Origin: a virus
Direction: 5' to 3' (one strand)
Virus record (IMG/VR): IMGVR_UViG_3300025305_000078
Coordinates: 1-31,891 of that record
DNA length: 31,891 nucleotides
Shown here in pieces: positions 7,282 to 14,678 of this stretch. Position 1 is the first letter of the stretch; each line of letters starts with the position of its first letter. The notes under the pieces are model-generated. The model was not told where the DNA came from, made no database searches, and saw nothing but the letters and a program-made list of their open reading frames with translations. The position numbers were made by a program, and so were the translations under genes.

Positions 7282-7434
7282 CTAGTTTCTCCCTAAGCGC
7301 AGGAATGTCGGGGGCTCTGGAGGGGGGCTGGCCACCGCACAGCCTGGACAGCCAAGGCGGCAGACCCAGGCAACTCGCCCATCTGTCAGGACCCTCAACT
7401 CGGATAGCTGGTGGGCTACTGGAGGAACGGCCAC
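7282..7434 (-). CDS. Small 50-residue cysteine-motif protein
   Basis: GTG 7434, with AGGA six bases upstream, opens a frame ending at TAG 7282, just before the head-closure ATG. The product contains VCRLGCPGC (C-x3-C-x2-C) followed by a proline-rich end. It overlaps the 3' end of the connector gene by 19 bases and exactly fills the gap to the next gene, which argues that it is real. The cysteines suggest a small metal site. A longer upstream reading of the same frame is a shadow of the connector gene. Confidence 0.6.
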   Translation of the reverse strand: MAVPPVAHQLSELRVLTDGRVAWVCRLGCPGCAVASPPPEPPTFLRLGRN

Positions 7435-7820
7435 GTTTCGTCCTGCTGTGTGGCTGTCACAGCGTCGGCGTCGGTGTTCTGAGAGAACCCGTCCACCGGC
7501 GTGGGCATGACCACCACAGACGGGAGCGACTTCCGCCGCCACCTGGACGCTTGTTTCATCCAGTGTTCATACCGGGCTGATCGGCGAAAATTGGACCCGT
7601 CGGCGCTAAAGTCGAAGTCCTCGGCGGCCCGGTTAGCCATAGTCTCACAAGCCAACGCTATGGCCTTGTTGATGGTGACCTCGGTAACTAGGAAGTCGTC
7701 CCACTCAGCGTCACTAAACAGCGCCACGTCGGTACCTACTCTGGTGTCCCCCATGTATCGGCGGCACCGGTTCCGGTCGGTGGTCGAAGTATCGTCGTAT
7801 GTAGACGCTCCAATAGCCAT
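7416..7820 (-). CDS. Head-tail connector (gp6/gp15-like adaptor)
   Basis: A 134-residue, largely helical protein with ATG 7820. It has RCRRYMGDT near the start, FSDAEWDDFL, then a long helix KAIALACETMANRAAEDF and a basic helix YEHWMKQASRWRRKS. The RxxMGDT...FSDxEW...A..C pattern fits the HK97 gp6 / SPP1 gp15 adaptor family, which forms a ring below the portal. The next three genes downstream give a standard order: adaptor, closure, gp10-like, tail completion. Confidence 0.75.
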   Translation of the reverse strand: MAIGASTYDDTSTTDRNRCRRYMGDTRVGTDVALFSDAEWDDFLVTEVTINKAIALACETMANRAAEDFDFSADGSNFRRSARYEHWMKQASRWRRKSLPSVVVMPTPVDGFSQNTDADAVTATQQDETWPFLQ

Positions 7821-8200
7821 TACGGTACCTCAATGACGACGTAGGCGATTACCTCATCGGTAACTGCATCGCCCTGGGCTATGCTTACCTCAACGGCCCC
7901 AGGGACAAAGAACTTGTCATAGGCCCCGGTCACCGCTGCCCCAGCATTATCTTCTACCTGGCGCCGGGGGTATTGCCATCCGTCTGTATTGTTGTTGGTT
8001 AGGACCACGATGGTCTGTTCCCCCACGTCGCTGTTAGCCAACGCCTTGATGGTCGTGTCGGTGGTGGAGGGGGCACTGGTAAAGTCAACGTACACCCCTA
8101 TGAAATAACAGGGCGGGACCGTCTCAACAGCGGACCCAGTGGCGGAGCCGGCAGACCCCGCCCCAGTTACCTTAATTTTCCTAGTCTCTAATCTTCCCAT
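7820..8200 (-). CDS. Structural protein of unknown role (126 residues)
   Basis: A beta-rich protein starting at ATG 8200 (MGRLETRKIKVTG), its stop overlapping the start of the connector gene. It has a Gly/Ser/Ala linker, then CYFIGVYVDFTSAPSTTDTT and strand repeats with VVLTNNNTDG, ending in VIAYVVIEVP. Proteins of this look occur in the head region of many phages, often as small virion proteins. The position between capsid and connector genes supports a structural role. No domain is recognised with certainty. Confidence 0.6.
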   Translation of the reverse strand: MGRLETRKIKVTGAGSAGSATGSAVETVPPCYFIGVYVDFTSAPSTTDTTIKALANSDVGEQTIVVLTNNNTDGWQYPRRQVEDNAGAAVTGAYDKFFVPGAVEVSIAQGDAVTDEVIAYVVIEVP

Positions 8201-8217
8201 CTTGCCCTCTGCTAAAC

Positions 8218-8242
8218 GGCCCCCAGGGGTTAGCTGGGGGCC
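8218..8242 (-). terminator. Strong hairpin, possible weak terminator
   Basis: GGCCCCCAG (8218-8226) and CTGGGGGCC (8234-8242) are perfect complements around a 7-nt loop. On the minus strand the stem is followed by GTTTAGC, a short U run. It lies 33 bases past the stop of the 214-residue gene and before the next start. It may partly terminate or stabilise the abundant capsid transcripts. Confidence 0.55.
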
Positions 8243-8274
8243 TGATTGCTACTACCTGTTGGTCGCAGGGTGGG

Positions 8275-8919
8275 TTAGACCGGGACTTCTTCCCACTCGA
8301 TGCAAGAGTTATAGAGCGCAACGGAAGCTAGGCGCCCAGCGACCCAGACCATAGTACCGGGATATACGTCGACCGACCCATGGAACAGATGGTCAATACG
8401 GCTGATACCGTTGGCGGTGGCGTCAGCTTCAACACCGGACCCACCCAGCCCCCGGACGGCCTCTTCCGCTACCCCGGCGACGATGGTCACAGTCCCGGCG
8501 TTAGAGGACCTTACCTGGGTAGCGGCTCCGCCGCCACGACCAGCCAGGGCGTTGATTTCGCTTAGACGACCGCTGATGGGCTTTGTCTCCGCAAAAGCGG
8601 TGATTTCATGGGCGGTGGCTACGTTAGAGCCCATTTGGGTCCGGGCCATAAGGTTGAACGAGTTTACGGCTGCCGTACCGCTTACCCGGTTGGTGGTGAA
8701 CCGAACTAGCCGGACGATTACGCCGGAGTCCGCAGGGTTCCAGATCGGCAGCCCGCCGACGATGGCGGTGGCTGTATAGATCGGGATAGCCAACCCCAAC
8801 GGCGTAACCATCTGGGAAAAGTAGTTACCGTTCGCTGCCTTGGCATCACCTGCGGTAGTGCGTAGCGCCCGCCCTTCTAGTACGTCGGCGTCCAGTCCTT
8901 CAATGATGATTCTAGCCAT
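8275..8919 (-). CDS. Virion structural protein of unknown role (214 residues)
   Basis: Starts at ATG 8919, with AGGAG 12 bases upstream. The protein is rich in Gly, Ala, Val and Thr, with strand patterns such as GVIVRLVRFTTNRVSGTAAV and VYPGTMVWVAGRLASVALYN. Helices are few. This composition and place, among capsid genes and before a strong hairpin, suggest an abundant surface or decoration protein. I do not recognise the family. It has no cysteine-rich or membrane segment. Confidence 0.6.
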   Translation of the reverse strand: MARIIIEGLDADVLEGRALRTTAGDAKAANGNYFSQMVTPLGLAIPIYTATAIVGGLPIWNPADSGVIVRLVRFTTNRVSGTAAVNSFNLMARTQMGSNVATAHEITAFAETKPISGRLSEINALAGRGGGAATQVRSSNAGTVTIVAGVAEEAVRGLGGSGVEADATANGISRIDHLFHGSVDVYPGTMVWVAGRLASVALYNSCIEWEEVPV

Positions 8920-8948
8920 GTCTGTTCACGCTCCTGTTACCCGCCGAA

Positions 8949-9335
8949 CTATTCATCATCGGTCGGGTTGAATCGCTCCCCATCGGGGAACAGATCGTCG
9001 CTGTTTGCCACGGCCACGATGGCCCGGCGAATTTCATTCTGGTCCCTGAGTAAGTCCGTTAATAGCTGGCAGACTTCCTCCAGTCGTTCGTTGGTATCCT
9101 CGACGCCTTCCATTTCCAGCCAGACCTTTTCATCAGCGTCGTAGATAAACCTGTCCCCACGATCTGGCGTAGGCCCCACGATAGTACAGATCGACCCTGT
9201 TTGGATGGAAGGGTAGACCACAGCCCCCACGAGGCCCGGTCCAGTATTCGCCTTGGGTAGCGGTACCTGGTCCGGGAATCGCTCCCCGGACGTTTTGTAG
9301 TACCGACGGGATTCCCGCGTCTTTTCAAAGGCCAT
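8949..9335 (-). CDS. Hypothetical protein in capsid cluster (128 residues)
   Basis: ATG 9335 follows GGGGG by seven bases. The N-terminal half is basic and strand-like (RYYKTSGERFPDQVPLP, GAVVYPSIQTGSICTIVG); the C-terminal half has an acidic, coiled-coil-like helix (NERLEEVCQLLTDLLRDQNE) and an acidic tail PTDDE. A small beta domain plus helix could form a trimeric or oligomeric attachment. No family is recognised. Confidence 0.6.
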   Translation of the reverse strand: MAFEKTRESRRYYKTSGERFPDQVPLPKANTGPGLVGAVVYPSIQTGSICTIVGPTPDRGDRFIYDADEKVWLEMEGVEDTNERLEEVCQLLTDLLRDQNEIRRAIVAVANSDDLFPDGERFNPTDDE

Positions 9336-9347
9336 CGGTTATCCCCC

Positions 9348-10445
9348 TTAGTCGTCGACCGACGGGGTCTTGACTTGGGTTTCGGCTTCGTTTCCAACTT
9401 CAATGTAATTGACGTTATCGTGCGCCATCCCTGTCTGTACGGTAGCGGCGTCGATAGTCGCCAAGTCCGAGAAGATGGTTACATTCCGAATTATGCCGGT
9501 GTTGGCGCCGTCGCCCTGTATGCCTGGTTCCGCATCGGACGTTATTACGCCTTCCTCGATTAGGGACCGGGTAGAGACACCGGTGAATAAGATACCCGCT
9601 ACGGCAGCCGCTCCGGTAATCTCAATCCAGAAGTGACCGATATAAACCCGGTCGCTTATCCCGTTGACGTGGACGGCCTGTTCCGCACCAGCAGCGGAGG
9701 CATGATGATAATATTCTAAGCCGATTATCTTCGTCCCGGTGCAGGTCGCTTTTAATTCGATGCCGGTTACGAATTCGTCGGTTCCGTCGCCCGCTTCCCC
9801 AGGTAGAAACTCTAAGTCCTCTAGCCGAGTGTGGGTAACGGTCGCCTCTATGTCAATGCCAATCAAGACGGCAGTAACCGAGGGGCGAAAAGTCCAGTTA
9901 CGGACCATCACTCCGTTGGCACCGATATCCAGGCTGGCGTTGGCGTGGTCATAATCTATCCGGGGCCGATCTGGTCCGTTCCCCATGCCTATGATGCTAA
10001 TACCGGCTACGTCTGCGTCAATCTGTGCGTCGCCGATAGAATCCACATGGCCAGGGTATCCCAGGATAATGTCGCCGTTGTTCGCCGTACATCGACCTAT
10101 GGCCGCGTCGAGTGTCGCCATGGGAAACCGCGGGTCGGTCCCATCGTTGCCGTCGTTAGCGTTAGTGTGACCGGAATCAAGATGGATAACGTCCCCGCCT
10201 GTCACTGGTAAGTTTCCACCGCCGACGGGAACCCCCCTGCTACGGATGCCCTGGGGGTAATTGGTTTGTCCACCGGCCACGGGTAGCAGCGCCCAGTGCC
10301 CCAAACGTCTCCAGGTCTGGGCCTTGGCCCTCTGGACCTGGTATTCTTGGCGAATCATGGCCCCCACCCCAACCAACACAGTAAGGACGGCGACCAAGAC
10401 AGCCAGTGCCAGGTTAACCCGGTGGGCCTGTCTTAGTTTACGCAT
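9348..10445 (-). CDS. Membrane-anchored parallel beta-helix protein
   Basis: A 365-residue protein, ATG 10445 behind GGGAGG. Residues about 11-31 form a hydrophobic helix (LALAVLVAVLTVLVGVGAM) after a basic start, so it is a signal anchor or membrane segment. From about residue 85 the chain reads HLDSGHTNANDGNDGTDPRF, then repeats of short strands ending in G or N (GISIIGMGNG, GANGVMVRNWTF, TRLEDLEF, TKIIGLEY, DRVYIGHF, GIIRNVTIF) typical of a right-handed parallel beta-helix of the pectate-lyase type. The DG-rich start resembles that of phage tailspike-like beta-helix proteins. A membrane anchor is unusual for a protein coded next to the major capsid gene. Confidence 0.65.
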   Translation of the reverse strand: MRKLRQAHRVNLALAVLVAVLTVLVGVGAMIRQEYQVQRAKAQTWRRLGHWALLPVAGGQTNYPQGIRSRGVPVGGGNLPVTGGDVIHLDSGHTNANDGNDGTDPRFPMATLDAAIGRCTANNGDIILGYPGHVDSIGDAQIDADVAGISIIGMGNGPDRPRIDYDHANASLDIGANGVMVRNWTFRPSVTAVLIGIDIEATVTHTRLEDLEFLPGEAGDGTDEFVTGIELKATCTGTKIIGLEYYHHASAAGAEQAVHVNGISDRVYIGHFWIEITGAAAVAGILFTGVSTRSLIEEGVITSDAEPGIQGDGANTGIIRNVTIFSDLATIDAATVQTGMAHDNVNYIEVGNEAETQVKTPSVDD

Positions 10446-10502
10446 TTGATTTCCTCCCTTGGGTCTCAGGCCGGAACTACCCGGCCCCTAGCCCTGTGTT
10501 AC

Positions 10503-11429
10503 TTAGGATGGGTTCTGGCCGTGAATCCAGCGCCAATCGGTCCAGCCGATGCCATACCGCATGTATCCCACGAACTTGGACAGCATGGAGTCGAAGTTCT
10601 TTTCCTGGTTGAACTCCGGGCGGACCCGCCACTGGAATTTGAGCATCTGTTTCATCTTCCGGCTGTCGATCAGGAACCAGGCGTTGGCGTCGGTAAGCCT
10701 GTTCCAGACCACAGGGCGGATGCGACCAGCGAACATATTAACGTCGAACTGGGCCGACCCCGGTTCGTACAGGGCCCGCTCATTCACGATCTGGGTAGCT
10801 GTGCGCTCCAGTTCGGAGGGTACCAGCAACATATCGGGGTTTACCCCCACCAGTTCGCCCTTGTCATCGGTGTAGTTCCGCATAAGCTGGCGGGTAGTAT
10901 CCAAGTTGGGGAGACTCAACGCCAGGGTTCCTTCGTTGGATTGAGTGTTCCCAGTGTTAACCGGACTCTGTGGGTGGGCTGTGGACAACAGTCCCACAGC
11001 ATCAGCACCGTCCGTGGACGCGCCCATCCGGTTGGTCCCTGCATCGGTAAAGCCATTGATAAAGACGTTGGCCGCGTCGGTCTCAATGGTGTTTGCGAAG
11101 GCCAGGCCGAGGTTACGAGCCCTGGTCTCTATGGCGTTGTATTGATCGTCATCCACCAGTTCCCGCTCGACTTGCATACCCTTGGCAAACTGGTAGTTAC
11201 GAATGTCCACCCGGTAACCGGCGTCAAAGTCCTCGTAAGGGACTGTGCCATTCCAGGGCGGCACCAGGCCGATGGCCCCCATGCCCTGGTAATGCTCGGT
11301 AAACTTGGTGGAAACGGATTGACCGAACAACATCTCCATAAGTGGGTCCGGTCGCCCCAGTTCCTCAAAGAACCAGACCCGGAGGCCCGGCTCTAATAGG
11401 TCTGCAAAGCTCCCTGCTGAAAGTACCAT
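10503..11429 (-). CDS. Major capsid protein, HK97 fold
   Basis: A 308-residue protein with ATG 11429 behind GGGAG. The N-terminal part contains SVSTKFTEHYQ and the E-loop-like region VPYEDFDAGYRVDI; the centre has the long helix ARNLGLAFANTIETDAANVF, followed by LLSTAHP and NPDMLLVPSELE, then WFLIDSRKM in the A-domain. It ends with SKFVGYMRYGIGWTDWRWI, and RYGxGWxDWRW endings are characteristic of one HK97-fold coat protein group (Mu gpT-like). Placed after scaffold and decoration genes, it is the shell subunit. The length fits a coat without a long delta domain, consistent with the separate scaffold gene upstream. Confidence 0.9.
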   Translation of the reverse strand: MVLSAGSFADLLEPGLRVWFFEELGRPDPLMEMLFGQSVSTKFTEHYQGMGAIGLVPPWNGTVPYEDFDAGYRVDIRNYQFAKGMQVERELVDDDQYNAIETRARNLGLAFANTIETDAANVFINGFTDAGTNRMGASTDGADAVGLLSTAHPQSPVNTGNTQSNEGTLALSLPNLDTTRQLMRNYTDDKGELVGVNPDMLLVPSELERTATQIVNERALYEPGSAQFDVNMFAGRIRPVVWNRLTDANAWFLIDSRKMKQMLKFQWRVRPEFNQEKNFDSMLSKFVGYMRYGIGWTDWRWIHGQNPS

Positions 11430-11470
11430 TTTTCAATTCTCCCTATGAACGAATGACCCTTGTTAACTAC

Positions 11471-11929
11471 CTAAAAGTAGACGTGTTCGGCTTGAATGAT
11501 CATAAACCGGGTCGGATCGGCGTTCTGTTCCTTCCGGCCAATGACCCGAACGTCGCTGTTTGAGTCGGCTGCCAATGCCATTGCTCCGGTAGCCCCGGAG
11601 ATATCCAGAGTAACCCCCAGGTTCCGGGCATTGGTGTCGTCTACGTCCTCATACACGGCGTCAGGGCTCACAAGGACTTTTACCCTGGTTACCGCCGTGG
11701 TTCCGGCGACTACGCCAGGCTGTCCAACGGTAGCGTCCGCTGGGTTTTCCGGCCCTTGCATGAGGCCGATCATATCGGCGTCATTGGTAGCCGCCAGGTC
11801 CGCCCGTCCGTTGGTCTGTGCGGATAGTAGGTCTCCCTTGGTAAGTGTTTCGGTGTCCTGCATAACCAGAACATCGATCTGGGGGCGGCCCCCGTAGAGG
11901 TTGTAAGCCCAGTTAAAGCCTTGTGCCAT
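11471..11929 (-). CDS. Probable capsid decoration protein
   Basis: A 152-residue protein with ATG 11929 behind GGGAGG. It is beta-rich, with TKGDLLSAQTNGRADLA, VGQPGVVAGTTAVTRVKVLV and SDVRVIGRKEQ, and lacks helices apart from short ones. The G-D-L-L turn and the repeated short strands fit small beta-barrel cement proteins, which lie between scaffold and major capsid genes in many siphoviruses. The exact family is not recognised. It may trimerise on the capsid surface. Confidence 0.65.
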   Translation of the reverse strand: MAQGFNWAYNLYGGRPQIDVLVMQDTETLTKGDLLSAQTNGRADLAATNDADMIGLMQGPENPADATVGQPGVVAGTTAVTRVKVLVSPDAVYEDVDDTNARNLGVTLDISGATGAMALAADSNSDVRVIGRKEQNADPTRFMIIQAEHVYF

Positions 11930-11941
11930 CTTGGCCTCCCG

Positions 11942-12571
11942 TTACTGTGTCCTGTTCCCTGCCAACGACTCGGCATACTTGTCCTCTGGGATACCCATCC
12001 TCTGGGCGGTTGCCCGCTGGGCTTCGGTCAGAGGTACCGGGGTGTTGGCCGGGTCTCCAGGTCCACGATTCATGTTGGGGGCGGGGTTCGATGCGGGGGT
12101 CCCTTTGAGGTAGGGCTTGGCAGCTACCAGGTTCGTTAGGGCCTCATCGGTGCCTGTTACGCCTTCCTCCGGTGTATACCGGACCTTCCCCCGATCTATC
12201 AGCGCCAGGGCGGCCTCCGGGTCAATGATCCCGGCCATTACCGCCTTGGTCTTAACGTCCGCCGATATCATTACATCGGCGATGGTTCCCTCTAGCCGCG
12301 CCTTGCTCTGTTGCTCGGTGGCTAGTTCCTTTTGCAGCCGTTCGGTCTCGGTCATATTGGCCCTTTCCAGTTCGTCGGCCTTGGCCGCCTTGGCCTTCAA
12401 CTCCTCCAGCTCGGAGTCTGGCATGGCCTTGGCCGCTTCCTCTCGACGGGCCGCCGCCGCCATAGCGTTGGCCTGTTCCTGGGTCACCATTCCCGCCGGG
12501 GGCGTAGTGGCCGGTGGATTACTGGCGGGGTCCTTATTTGGTTCCGGGTCCTTGACCTCTGGCTGTGTCAT
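11942..12571 (-). CDS. Capsid scaffolding protein
   Basis: A 209-residue protein with ATG 12571 (GAGG upstream). A disordered Pro/Asn-rich N-terminus is followed by a long charged helix from about residue 30 to 105 (EEAAKAMPDSELEELKAKA, ETERLQKELATEQQSKARLE) that would form a coiled coil. Then come a short folded segment with VMAGIIDPEAALALID and a C-terminal TEAQRATAQRMGIPEDKYA. This is the layout of phage minor structural GP20 / DUF4355-type scaffolds. It probably guides coat assembly and leaves the prohead through proteolysis or exit. Placed immediately upstream of decoration and coat genes. Confidence 0.85.
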   Translation of the reverse strand: MTQPEVKDPEPNKDPASNPPATTPPAGMVTQEQANAMAAAARREEAAKAMPDSELEELKAKAAKADELERANMTETERLQKELATEQQSKARLEGTIADVMISADVKTKAVMAGIIDPEAALALIDRGKVRYTPEEGVTGTDEALTNLVAAKPYLKGTPASNPAPNMNRGPGDPANTPVPLTEAQRATAQRMGIPEDKYAESLAGNRTQ

Positions 12572-12639
12572 TTCTTCGCCTCATTTTTGACCGCCAGGTG
12601 GGGCGGTAATCTCCCGGTTACTGCCGGGGTCAGAACGAT

Positions 12640-12725
12640 GGGCAAAAAATAAGGCCCCTTGTGGGGACCCTAGACTCCGGCGGGGATTGCTCCCGGCCTG
12701 CATCGGGGTCAGCCACAAGGGGCCT
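12640..12725 (-). terminator. Long structured terminator
   Basis: AGGCCCCTTGTGG (12652-12664) and CCACAAGGGGCCT (12713-12725) form a perfect 13-bp stem. Inside the 48-nt loop GACCC (12666-12670) can pair with GGGTC (12706-12710), and a small GC-rich hairpin follows. On the minus strand the structure is followed by TATTTTTTG, a good U tract. It ends the transcript of the metallopeptidase and YezD-like genes, or serves as a read-through point ahead of scaffold and coat genes. A structured ncRNA is an alternative. Confidence 0.75.
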
Positions 12726-12752
12726 GTTGCTCAGGTTGCCCTTCGCTAAGGG

Positions 12753-12926
12753 TTATTCTAGGGCCGGGTCCTTACACTTGTCAATCCTTCCAATCTCCGT
12801 AAGACTCCAGGACACGATTTGTCCGGCCTTGATGTTCAAGGTGATGTTGCCATGCTTCTGGTCCCGGATGAAGCCCAGAATCGCTTCGTAGAGGGGCGGG
12901 GGCACATCTACAGCGGTGTCCGCCAT
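12753..12926 (-). CDS. Small DUF2292/YezD-like protein
   Basis: A 57-residue protein, ATG 12926 behind GAGGG and two bases past the preceding stop. The reading LYEAILGFIRDQKHGNITLNI...GQIVSWSLTEIGRI follows the DUF2292 (YezD) pattern: a helix, a strand with GxxTLxI, a G-x-I/V turn and a strand ending in a basic residue. These proteins are small and of unknown function; phages often carry them. The longer upstream frame is a shadow of the metallopeptidase gene. It is the last gene before the long terminator. Confidence 0.7.
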   Translation of the reverse strand: MADTAVDVPPPLYEAILGFIRDQKHGNITLNIKAGQIVSWSLTEIGRIDKCKDPALE

Positions 12927-12928
12927 CC

Positions 12929-13555
12929 CTACCCTCTGGCCCATTCCAGAATGCGTTGGTGGGGCGTCTCCCCCAGGTCCGCCATTACGGTGACCAGTTC
13001 GCGGGATAGCTGCCGATAATTGTAGACCCGTTGGCCGGTGATAATGGACGCCTCGGCCTTTCGGGCAGCGGTACGGTTGACCCTGCCATCCTGGGTTTTG
13101 ATATCCAGGCTGTACTTGTGCATCCCCGGCAGACCAGTCTCTACAATGCCCGGCCCGGCCCAAGGGCTCTCGTCGACCCCGTAGAAGAACATCGCCACGC
13201 CTTCCTTGATTTCCTTGGAGGTCTCATTGACACGAGCCGCCTCGGCAGCCGTCGCGGTACCGTCCAGGATATCGTCCACCCAAGCCGTCCGCAGAACCTT
13301 GTTGTTGACCAGGATGCCGTAGAGGTTTTTAGCGATATTGGAAACGGCGAACTCCGGGACTGTCATATCAGCGATATGGACCAGTTCATGTAACAGAACC
13401 TCGGCCTGGCGCGTCTTGGGCAGAGTCCCGTCGATGATAATCAGGTTGTCCGCTTCGTCGGTTTCCCCAAGAATGCTGCGGTTTTTCCGGTCCCCGCCGA
13501 TGGGGTCCTTGGTCTTGACGATGCGCCACTTCTGTCCGGCGTGTTCGATGCTCAT
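12929..13555 (-). CDS. Putative HEXXH zinc metallopeptidase
   Basis: A 208-residue protein with ATG 13555 overlapping the stop of the micro-gene before it. Residues 53-60 read VLLHELVH: H56, E57 and H60 are a classic HEXXH site, followed by IADMTVPE with E68 a possible third ligand (HEXXHX7E). The preceding NLIIIDGTLPKTRQAE matches the strand and helix found in front of such sites in phage and ImmA-like metallopeptidases. The second half (KEIKEGVAMFFYGVD onwards) is not recognised. It sits two genes before the scaffold, where a prohead protease often lies, and no serine-type prohead protease is visible in the window. A role in capsid maturation is inference; a peptidase acting on host proteins is the alternative. 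Confidence 0.7.
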   Translation of the reverse strand: MSIEHAGQKWRIVKTKDPIGGDRKNRSILGETDEADNLIIIDGTLPKTRQAEVLLHELVHIADMTVPEFAVSNIAKNLYGILVNNKVLRTAWVDDILDGTATAAEAARVNETSKEIKEGVAMFFYGVDESPWAGPGIVETGLPGMHKYSLDIKTQDGRVNRTAARKAEASIITGQRVYNYRQLSRELVTVMADLGETPHQRILEWARG

Positions 13556-13686
13556 TGTCCACTCCCGAATGACCGGATGTTAGCCCAATTACCTGTGTGC
13601 AGAGAACGATAAATGGCCCTAGCGTAAGGTGTATGCCAACGCCCCAAGACCACTGCCCGTTGCAGAAACCGCAGCCAGTCAATCAC
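13552..13686 (-). CDS. Micro-protein of 44 residues
   Basis: GTG 13686, preceded by AAGGGGAACAAG, encodes VIDWLRFLQRAVVLGRW... and ends with TGA at 13552 overlapping the next ATG (ATGA). It starts 14 bases after the previous stop. The text is an amphipathic, tryptophan- and arginine-rich helix. Good ribosome site, exact fit between two genes and a coupled stop-start argue for a real gene. It could be a membrane-surface or nucleic-acid-associated peptide. No family recognised. Confidence 0.65.
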   Translation of the reverse strand: MIDWLRFLQRAVVLGRWHTPYARAIYRSLHTGNWANIRSFGSGQ

Positions 13687-13699
13687 TACTTGTTCCCCT

Positions 13700-14065
13700 T
13701 TAGCCGTTTGTCTTTCGGTGGCCCAGGTTTGACACGACCACTAGGGGACTTGGGCTTTCCTCCGTGACTACCTGGGTGTCCCTTTTGCGCTGTGCCCGCT
13801 CGGCTAGAACTTCCTCCGTTGGCTTTACCCATAGCCTTGCTGCCTCCGTTACGAGTCCGTCCTTGCCCATGATCGGGGCGTGGTCGGCTGCGTCGAATGG
13901 GTCCAGGGGTTCGTCGTTCCGTTCGTTCTCTTTGTAGTGGTTCTGTTCCAGGCCACAGGATTGACACCGCCGTAGGACCAGACCCAGCACAGGATAGGCG
14001 ATCCCCTGTTCCTCGGTCAACGTCGCCAGTACCAGGCTGGAACTTTTACACCTGTAGCAGTTCAA
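13700..14065 (-). CDS. Zinc-ribbon protein (121 residues)
   Basis: TTG 14065, with AAGGG five bases upstream, starts MNCYRCKSSSLVL. A second pair, RRCQSCGLEQN, follows after about 30 residues, so the first 45 residues make a four-cysteine zinc ribbon. The remainder is charged and acidic, with a helix (KPTEEVLAERAQRKRD) and a basic end. It forms part of a run of small zinc-ribbon genes between minor head and scaffold genes. The stop lies 14 bases before the next GTG. Function unknown; RNA or DNA binding is plausible. Confidence 0.7.
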   Translation of the reverse strand: MNCYRCKSSSLVLATLTEEQGIAYPVLGLVLRRCQSCGLEQNHYKENERNDEPLDPFDAADHAPIMGKDGLVTEAARLWVKPTEEVLAERAQRKRDTQVVTEESPSPLVVVSNLGHRKTNG

Positions 14066-14066
14066 G

Positions 14067-14678
14067 CTAACCCTTGCCCCTGGCCGCGTGGGCCTGCTCG
14101 GCTATGTTCCCGCCGGTGGTCGTACAAGTCGTCCCTGGGGCCGCGTCACAGGTCGGACAATGGAACGACATGGCGTCGGTCTCGTTTTCTTCCTCTGGGC
14201 TCTGGAGGGGCGCTACTGGCTCTACCGGCCTTCCTGGGTGGGACGCCGCCCAGGCCGTCGCCGCCTGGCGGGTCTCTATTTCCTCGGCAATCTCGATTAG
14301 CAAGGTAATGTCGTTCTCGGCCTTGGCTTTCTCTGCCCGATCCGCCAGGTCGTCGAACGACCACCCGTCAAACCCCATACCAGGCTTATGGACCAATTCG
14401 GGTTCTTCCGGTTCCGGCGCCTCAATGACCAGGGGCCGCCCCAGGGCATTGGCTACCCTGGCCGCTCCCTCTACCGCGTCCGCCGTTAAGAACATAGCGT
14501 GACACTTGGGACAGACCGGGTGATGGTCTGATACCTGGCTAGCGTGGTCACAGAACGGGCACCACCGGGTTGGGGGCCTGGTGGCCCGGCTTACCCGAAT
14601 GATCGGGACGGGCCTGGTGGTGCCAACTGACTGGGCGTAGTATTCCACAGGTTCACCGTTTGTTGTTAGCGTAGTCAT
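14067..14678 (-). CDS. Two-zinc-finger protein (203 residues)
   Basis: ATG 14678 overlaps the previous stop (ATGA). Residues about 39-60 carry RWCPFCDHAS ... HPVCPKCHAMF, a four-cysteine zinc ribbon. After a Pro/Glu-rich linker and helix (FDDLADRAEKAKAENDI), the C-terminus holds FHCPTCDAAPGTTCTTTGG followed by two histidines (EQAHAARGKG). C-P-x-C-x-A-x-P-G-x-x-C with distal His is a recurring phage/actinobacterial zinc finger. The two fingers flank a helical middle. Its function is not known; such proteins are often found beside DNA-binding or packaging genes. Confidence 0.7.
   Translation of the reverse strand: MTTLTTNGEPVEYYAQSVGTTRPVPIIRVSRATRPPTRWCPFCDHASQVSDHHPVCPKCHAMFLTADAVEGAARVANALGRPLVIEAPEPEEPELVHKPGMGFDGWSFDDLADRAEKAKAENDITLLIEIAEEIETRQAATAWAASHPGRPVEPVAPLQSPEEENETDAMSFHCPTCDAAPGTTCTTTGGNIAEQAHAARGKG

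Noticed and set aside
10446-11396. Long plus-strand frame of 316 codons opposite the major capsid gene
   Set aside because: It is the antisense of a clear HK97-fold coat gene, with no ribosome site and no recognisable protein pattern.
12652-12725. 74-nt structure considered as a tRNA
   Set aside because: It has a 13-bp closing stem, no T-loop consensus, no anticodon arm and ends in a U tract, so it is a terminator-type structure.
13686-13967. Minus-strand frame coding a Gly/Pro/Lys-rich product, its TAG touching the GTG of the micro-gene at 13686
   Set aside because: It overlaps almost fully with the zinc-ribbon gene 13700-14065; the composition is that of an out-of-frame reading. The stop position is explained by the ribosome site sequence.
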